Shown: piece by piece, positions 59,430 through 64,000 of the stretch
How positions within the stretch are numbered: the first letter of the stretch is position 1
Layout: each line of letters starts with the position of its first letter
Source of the DNA: Candidatus Bathyarchaeota archaeon
GTDB lineage: Archaea > Thermoproteota > Bathyarchaeia > Bathyarchaeales > Bathycorpusculaceae
DNA length: 64,000 nt
Direction of reading: 5' to 3'
NCBI GenBank assembly: GCA_029907545.1
Contig: JARYLR010000005.1
Span: forward strand, 1-64,000
Position numbers and translations under genes: made by a program
Notes under the pieces: generated by a model
Databases searched by the model: none
Seen by the model: the letters and a program-made list of their open reading frames with translations, nothing else
Told to the model about the DNA's origin: nothing

Positions 59430-60344
59430 GTGTTTGATCTAGCAGTAGTGGGGCATCTTGCAATAGACTCTATCATGCTGCCGAGCAGGCAGACGCCTTT
59501 CGTTGTTTTGGGCGGTTCAGCAACCTATGTGTCGCTTGTTGCAAGGCGTTTAGATGCGTCAGTGGCGGCGATCTCAAAGGTCGGCAGAGATTTTCCAGAC
59601 GCTTACCGATGGTGGCTTGAGCAGGAGCGGATTGATCTTTCAGGTGTCTCAAAACAAGACGATGCTCAAACCACGCGTTTTGAGCTTGAATATAACAAGG
59701 ATTTGACGCAAAGGGTGCTGCGGCTGAAAAGTAGGTCTCCACCGATTACAGTTGACGATTTGCCGCCAAACTTACGGGCCCGTATAATTCATGTTGCCCC
59801 CATCGCGGGCGAAATCACATACGAGAATGTAGAGGTCTTGAAAAAAAGAGCCGAAGTCCTGTCCTTGGATCCTCAGGGCTTAGTGCGAAGCTTCAGTGAA
59901 AACGGAACAGTAGACGTGGCTGCACTACCCGACAAGCGGATCCTAAGCCTCATTGACATCTACAAGTCTTCTCTTAACGAAGTTCTAGCCGTCACAGGCA
60001 TGCCTGATATGGAGGCTGCCGTAAAGGCGATTCATGACCGCGGCGCCAGCATAGTCATCGTCACTTTAGGTGCAGAAGGCGCAGCCATATCGGTCGAAAA
60101 CGCGATACACCGTGTGCCCGCCTACAAACCTGAAAAACTCATTGACCCAACCGGAGCCGGAGACACGTTCATCGGAGCCTTCCTAGCCGAATACTCCCGC
60201 GGTGAAGACTGCTCTTGGTGCTCCTATGTAGGCTCAGCAGCAGCCTCCCTAGCAACAGAAGGCATAGGTCCAACTTTTCCTATAGATAAAGATGAAATTT
60301 ACCGAAGAACGCGGTTGCTTTATGAAAAAGAAATTAAACCTTGA
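59430..60344 (+). CDS. PfkB-family carbohydrate/nucleoside kinase
   Basis: This 304-residue ribokinase-like enzyme has the N-terminal G-G-S-A-T-Y-V-S-L-V-A motif 1 (after G-H-L-A-I-D) and the ATP/catalytic motif 2 D-P-T-G-A-G-D-T-F-I-G-A-F. The latter has the catalytic Asp in G-A-G-D. The lid sits in the first 100 residues. The substrate could be a sugar, a nucleoside or an inositol-type alcohol; it is not set by these motifs. A TTG/GTG start region is used, beginning at 59430. Confidence 0.86.
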   Translation: MFDLAVVGHLAIDSIMLPSRQTPFVVLGGSATYVSLVARRLDASVAAISKVGRDFPDAYRWWLEQERIDLSGVSKQDDAQTTRFELEYNKDLTQRVLRLKSRSPPITVDDLPPNLRARIIHVAPIAGEITYENVEVLKKRAEVLSLDPQGLVRSFSENGTVDVAALPDKRILSLIDIYKSSLNEVLAVTGMPDMEAAVKAIHDRGASIVIVTLGAEGAAISVENAIHRVPAYKPEKLIDPTGAGDTFIGAFLAEYSRGEDCSWCSYVGSAAASLATEGIGPTFPIDKDEIYRRTRLLYEKEIKP

Positions 60345-60372
60345 CGCGTATTCTATTTGAGAGGCATCTATC

Positions 60373-60582
60373 TTGGGAAGAATCGACAAAGGAGCAAAAT
60401 GTGGCATAAGCGGCTGCAGCAGAGAAGCGGTTCGGTCGCTTTCCGCGGAAAAAGTTAAGGCTGCAGGGCTTAAAGTTGGAAGCACTGAAAAACGTGCCTA
60501 CCTGTGTAAGGAGCATTATAAGGAGTTTAAGAAGAAGACGAAAAAGGAAAAGAAACTTGAGAAGTGGCGATACAGCGCATAA
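60373..60582 (+). CDS. Small zinc-binding basic protein, conserved in archaea
   Basis: This 69-residue protein has the ligands C-G-I-S-G-C-S-R-E-A (first pair) and Y-L-C-K-E-H-Y-K-E-F (Cys and His). It ends with a Lys-rich tail (K-K-K-T-K-K-E-K-K-L-E-K-W-R). It resembles small archaeal ribosome-associated or nucleic-acid-binding zinc proteins, but no name is recognised. TTG at 60373 is the start; it lies 28 bases after the kinase and 21 before thrS, so it is probably co-transcribed with thrS. Confidence 0.75.
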   Translation: MGRIDKGAKCGISGCSREAVRSLSAEKVKAAGLKVGSTEKRAYLCKEHYKEFKKKTKKEKKLEKWRYSA

Positions 60583-60603
60583 ACTAGAAGGAGAGGTGTT
60601 TGA

Positions 60604-62472
60604 ATGCGAATACTTCAGCTACATTCCAACTTTATCGAGTTCCAACCTATACAGAAAGAAATAGCGATTGCTGAGGATGCTGAGAAAAAGAGCACGCGGC
60701 TGGAAGAGATTTTGGTGCTCTTTACAGCGGTAGAAGAAGGTGATAATGAAGCAACCGCAAAAAGAGCGGTAGACCAAGCGCGAGAGTTCCTTGAAAAACA
60801 GAAAGTAAACCGTCTCCTCATTTACCCATACGCTCACCTAAGCAGCAACTTAGCTAAACCAGCCGAAGCCCTGAAAATAGTCAAAACAATGGAAGCTTAC
60901 GCAAGGGAAAAAGGTGTGGAGACCATCCGCGCGCCTTTCGGATGGAACAAGCAGTTTACCATCTCAATCAAGGGACATCCACTCGCGGAACAGTCGCGCT
61001 CAATCATACCCGCCAAAGAAGAAGGAAAAGAAGAAGAAAAAATATCCGAAGCAGCAAAAGCCGAGGAAAAGCTTGAATCATTCTGGTTCATTCTCCAGCC
61101 TGATGGAAAGATGATACCTGTTGAAGACTTCGACTTCAGCGGGTACAAGGAACTTGAAAAGCTTGCGAAATATGAAATCTCGAAAGTCAGAGCCACACAG
61201 CAAATGCCGCCCCACGTCACCTCGATGAAAAAGCTGGAAATCGCTGATTATGAGCCTGGAAGCGATCCTGGGCACATTCGCTGGTATCCTAAAGGACGCT
61301 TGGTGAAATCACTTCTTGAACAGTTTGTCACGGCGAAGATGACGGAGTATGGCGCCATGGAGGTTGAGACACCTGTAATGTATGACTTCCAGCATCCAAG
61401 CCTCGCCGACTACTTGAACCGGTTTCCCGCAAGACAGTATCTTCTGAAATCCGAAGATAAGGAACTGTTTCTGCGGTTCGCAGCATGTTTTGGGCAGTTT
61501 TTAATGGTTCATGACGCTCAGTTCTCCTACCGCCATATGCCGCTGAAAGTCTATGAGCTGACACGCTACAGTTTCAGGCGGGAAAAAAGCGGAGAAGTAG
61601 TTGGCCTGAGACGCTTAAGAGCGTTTAGCATGCCTGACTGCCACGCGTTTTGCACAGACCTGCAGCAAGCAGAAAAAGAGTTTATGACACGGTTCAAACT
61701 ATGCATCCAAATTCTTGAAGAAATAGGTTTAAGCAGAGCAAACTATGAAGCAGCGGTACGATTCACCAAAGAGTTTTACGAGAAAAACAAAAAATTCGTA
61801 GCCTCATTGGCGAAAACCTTCGAAAAACCTGTCCTAGTAGAGATGTGGAAGGAACGGTTCTTTTACTTCGTGCTAAAATGGGATTTCAACTACGTGGACA
61901 ATCAAAGCAAAGCCGCTGCCCTGTCAACAGACCAGATAGACGTAGAAAACGCGAAGAGATACGAGATCAGCTATGTGAACGAAAAAGGCGAAAAACATAA
62001 CCCGCTCATTCTCCACTGCTCTCCAAGCGGCGCAATCGAAAGGGTTGTTTATGCGCTGCTGGAAAAAGCCCATAAAGAGCAGCAAGAGGGCAAGGCGCCC
62101 ATGCTTCCGCTGTGGCTTTCGCCAACACAGGTGCGGCTCATCCCGACCTCTGACGAGTTTCTTTCCCATGTGGAAAAACTAGCTGAAAGAATGGAGCAAA
62201 ACTGCATCCGCGTGGACATAGATGATAGGGCAATGACGCTGCAAAAGAGAGTTAGAGAAGCAGAAATGGAGTGGATACCGTACACAATCGTTTTTGGGCA
62301 GAGGGAAGTCGAATCTGGCTCCTTCTCAGTAAGGGACAGAAAAACGAAAGACCTGCGCAGCATGAAACTTGAAGACTTGATAAAAGAAATCCGAGAAAGC
62401 CTAAAGAATAAACCTTTCAAGCCTCTTCCGCTGCCAAAATACCTTTCAAAAAGACCTCAATTCTACGGCTAA
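60604..62472 (+). CDS. thrS: Threonyl-tRNA synthetase, archaeal type with N-terminal editing domain
   Basis: This 622-residue class II synthetase has an N-terminal D-Tyr-deacylase-like editing domain for Ser-tRNA-Thr (M-R-I-L-Q-L-H-S-N-F-I-E-F and R-A-P-F-G-W-N-K-Q-F). A charged linker (about 130-150) leads to the catalytic core. The active-site zinc ligands are in A-A-C-F-G-Q-F, M-P-D-C-H-A-F and L-I-L-H-C-S-P-S-G-A-I-E-R. The C-terminal anticodon domain covers the last 120 residues. An AGGAG precedes the ATG. Confidence 0.95.
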   Translation: MRILQLHSNFIEFQPIQKEIAIAEDAEKKSTRLEEILVLFTAVEEGDNEATAKRAVDQAREFLEKQKVNRLLIYPYAHLSSNLAKPAEALKIVKTMEAYAREKGVETIRAPFGWNKQFTISIKGHPLAEQSRSIIPAKEEGKEEEKISEAAKAEEKLESFWFILQPDGKMIPVEDFDFSGYKELEKLAKYEISKVRATQQMPPHVTSMKKLEIADYEPGSDPGHIRWYPKGRLVKSLLEQFVTAKMTEYGAMEVETPVMYDFQHPSLADYLNRFPARQYLLKSEDKELFLRFAACFGQFLMVHDAQFSYRHMPLKVYELTRYSFRREKSGEVVGLRRLRAFSMPDCHAFCTDLQQAEKEFMTRFKLCIQILEEIGLSRANYEAAVRFTKEFYEKNKKFVASLAKTFEKPVLVEMWKERFFYFVLKWDFNYVDNQSKAAALSTDQIDVENAKRYEISYVNEKGEKHNPLILHCSPSGAIERVVYALLEKAHKEQQEGKAPMLPLWLSPTQVRLIPTSDEFLSHVEKLAERMEQNCIRVDIDDRAMTLQKRVREAEMEWIPYTIVFGQREVESGSFSVRDRKTKDLRSMKLEDLIKEIRESLKNKPFKPLPLPKYLSKRPQFYG

Positions 62473-62557
62473 ACATGTTCGAAACAACAGGCGTCTTACA
62501 AAAACTATATCAAACCTTAACTTCATAGACTAGACTTCTCATTGAGAGGGGCAAATC

Positions 62558-63448
62558 ATGGAGAAAGAACTGCAGGTTTACATAGATGGCGCATACTACC
62601 CTAAATCCCAAGCAAAAATTTCAGTTTTCGACCACGGCCTTCTCTACGGAGACGGCGTTTTTGAAGGCATACGCGCCTATGACGGCATAGTCTTCAAACT
62701 GAAAGAGCACATTGCCCGGCTGTTTTGCTCAGCGCACATGATAATGCTGGAGATCCCTGTTTCAAAGGAAAAGATGACAGAAATAGTCTTGGAAACATTG
62801 AGACAGAACAAGATGGCAGACGCCTATATACGTCTCGTCGTCACGCGCGGAGTAGGTGATCTGGGACTTAACCCTAAGAAATGCCCCAAACCAACGATTA
62901 TTGTCATAGCGGACACGATCGCGTTGCATAAAAGCGAGGCAAAAGAAAAAGGCGTAACTGCCATGCTTTCATGGGTTAAAAGAGATCCAGTTGATGCGAC
63001 GTCACACGAGATCAAGTCCCTCAACTATCTTAACAGTATTCTGGCAAAAATCGAAGCCAACATCAGCAACGTAGACGAAGCTATATGCCTCGACAAAAAC
63101 GGCATGGTCTGCGAAGGAGTAGCCGAAAACATCTTCATAGTTAAAAACGGAAAAATCTACACTCCGCCAAGCTATACAGGGGCATTGCCAGGCATCACTG
63201 CGGAAGAAGTCATGAAACTTGCCCAAAAACTGGGATACGAAGCAAGAGAGAAAAACATAACTCCATACGAGCTGTTTAATGCTAATGAAGTCTTTTTCAC
63301 CGGCACGGCGGCAGAGATCATACCTGTAAGGGAAATAAACAAGAGGCTAATAGACAACGGAATGCCTGGTCCGATAACGAAAAGGCTTATGGCAGAATTC
63401 GCGAAGCTCGTGCGTGATCCAAGCCAAGGGGTCCCTATCTACAGGTAG
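62558..63448 (+). CDS. ilvE: Branched-chain amino acid aminotransferase (class IV PLP)
   Basis: This 296-residue fold-type IV aminotransferase has the PLP lysine in H-E-I-K-S-L-N-Y-L-N-S-I-L. The opening is F-D-H-G-L-L-Y-G-D-G-V-F-E-G-I-R-A-Y, and V-C-E-G-V-A-E-N-I-F and A-L-P-G-I-T follow. It interconverts Leu/Ile/Val and their oxoacids. GAGAGGGGC lies before ATG 62558. The 85-base gap from thrS carries an A/T-rich ATATCAAACC region. Confidence 0.93.
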   Translation: MEKELQVYIDGAYYPKSQAKISVFDHGLLYGDGVFEGIRAYDGIVFKLKEHIARLFCSAHMIMLEIPVSKEKMTEIVLETLRQNKMADAYIRLVVTRGVGDLGLNPKKCPKPTIIVIADTIALHKSEAKEKGVTAMLSWVKRDPVDATSHEIKSLNYLNSILAKIEANISNVDEAICLDKNGMVCEGVAENIFIVKNGKIYTPPSYTGALPGITAEEVMKLAQKLGYEAREKNITPYELFNANEVFFTGTAAEIIPVREINKRLIDNGMPGPITKRLMAEFAKLVRDPSQGVPIYR

Positions 63449-63481
63449 AACGATAGCGAAGTATTACATGGGGAGCAGTGT

Positions 63482-64000
63482 TTAGGGAATAGCGGCGCTG
63501 TAGGCGCTAGCTTGGCTTTTTTTCATGAAAAGCTCGATTCTGTTAAGTGCTTGTTCAAGCGTCTCAATTGGAGGCAAGATTACTCCTCTAACGTGCCCAG
63601 CGCCATACAAGGGATCAAACCCTGATCCATGAACAAAGAGGACCCCTGTCTCTCGCAGAAGATCAAGCACGAAGTCCATATCCGTCTTCCACTTAGAGCC
63701 TACACCCTCAATCTTTGGGAATACATAGAATGCTCCCTCAGGCTTCGCACAGGTTATTCCTTCAATTTCGTTAAGTCTTTTCCACGTGTAGTCTCTTCTC
63801 TGCCTGAGTTTCCGGACAGTCTCTTTCACGTGGTCTTGGGGCCCGTTTAATGCGGCGACACCGGCTTTTTGAATGGGAGTGTTAGCGCATAGTCTTATTC
63901 TAGCCTCTTTTTCCACGCATTGTTTTAGCTCTTCTAGTTCGCCGTTTTGGTCGTGGAAATAGACGTAGCCAAGTCTCCAGCCAGTCATTAGGTAGGCCTT
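63482..64000 (-). CDS. Class I/II aminotransferase, C-terminal part (start outside window)
   Basis: This is the C-terminal 172 residues of a fold-type I aminotransferase. The frame stays open through the right edge (K-A-Y-L before M-T-G-W-R-L-G-Y), the region just after the PLP lysine in AspC-like proteins. Seen are I-R-L-C-A-N-T-P-I-Q-K-A, K-P-E-G-A-F-Y-V-F-P-K, and H-G-S-G-F-D-P with the R-G-V-I-L Arg. It is probably an aspartate/aromatic aminotransferase. It converges on ilvE with 33 bases between stops. Confidence 0.9.
   Translation of the reverse strand, partial: KAYLMTGWRLGYVYFHDQNGELEELKQCVEKEARIRLCANTPIQKAGVAALNGPQDHVKETVRKLRQRRDYTWKRLNEIEGITCAKPEGAFYVFPKIEGVGSKWKTDMDFVLDLLRETGVLFVHGSGFDPLYGAGHVRGVILPPIETLEQALNRIELFMKKSQASAYSAAIP

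Noticed and set aside
1-64000. CRISPR arrays, insertion sequences and rRNA genes
   Set aside because: No regularly spaced direct repeats, transposase genes or rRNA sequence were recognised anywhere in the window by eye.

Overview
The window is archaeal. It carries archaeal replication factor C (small and large subunits), ribosomal proteins eS1 and eL20/LX, aIF6, alpha-prefoldin, FtsY, Alba, TFE, aMBF1, archaeal NAC, RNA polymerase subunit Rpo12, an archaeal-type ThrRS with its own N-terminal editing domain, and wyosine/tRNA modification enzymes (Taw1, Trm5-like, aTrm56). Alba and TFE, the HdrA-MvhD/Kor gene set, frequent TTG/GTG starts and A/T-rich TATA boxes would fit an uncultured Thermoproteota lineage such as Bathyarchaeia. 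That placement is an inference, not something the sequence proves. Both ends of the window cut through genes (rfcS on the left, a class I aminotransferase on the right).

Layout: 1-2046 holds rfcS-rfcL. 2167-4902 (minus) holds a tRNA-binding OB-fold protein, an HD phosphohydrolase, endonuclease V, a translin-family protein and a small conserved protein. 5047-9588 holds Taw1 and an SHMT (minus), then an LhgO-like flavoprotein overlapping an Ldh2-type dehydrogenase (plus). 9810-13791 holds a glycosylation-site-rich surface protein, a Cys-rich small protein, Rpo12 (found by eye, too short for routine ORF calling), and a Trm5-like methyltransferase followed by Trm112. 13796-18625 (minus) is a nucleotide-sugar operon: NDP-sugar pyrophosphorylase, GlmM, a UDP-sugar dehydrogenase homologue lacking the catalytic cysteine, and a Gfo/Idh oxidoreductase. 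18698-21805 holds a creatininase-family amidohydrolase, divergent glnA/Lrp, and tRNA-Leu(GAG). 22120-28356 holds a lipid- or membrane-anchored beta-propeller, small membrane and methyltransferase genes, a decayed 620-bp gap, a metallophosphoesterase and a PhoU-like DUF47 protein. 26686-30016 holds a two-gene ABC importer without a binding protein, next to MoaE (molybdate/tungstate is the likely theme).

30242-33534 encodes a very large secreted protein combining a cohesin, a papain/C39-like cysteine peptidase interrupted by a dockerin, a beta-propeller and a C-terminal dockerin. It is broken by one frameshift. 33557-37079 (minus) holds a fused 5-oxoprolinase PxpBC, PxpA and a diaminopentanoate-dehydrogenase-like enzyme. 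37233-43947 (plus) is a tight operon: an HdrC-like iron-sulfur domain fused to a GltD/NfnB-like NAD(P)H flavoprotein, an HdrA-MvhD fusion, and the four-subunit 2-oxoacid:ferredoxin oxidoreductase KorDABC. There is no HdrB. The simplest reading is an electron-bifurcating/confurcating module that joins 2-oxoacid oxidation, ferredoxin and NAD(P)H. This is the strongest candidate for an unusual system in the window, together with the cohesin/dockerin protease.

43944-64000 is mainly information processing: eS1, SerRS, a GNAT, a structured RNA candidate next to ftsY, the ftsY-pfdA-eL20-aIF6 cluster, tRNA-Val(UAC), Alba, a NusA-like KH protein, AspRS, an EamA transporter, the TFE/HD/DUF2110 cluster, aTrm56, HflX (apparently starting at an ACG codon), aMBF1, a PUA protein, NAC, DUF362, a PfkB kinase, a small zinc protein, ThrRS, a branched-chain aminotransferase and the truncated aminotransferase.
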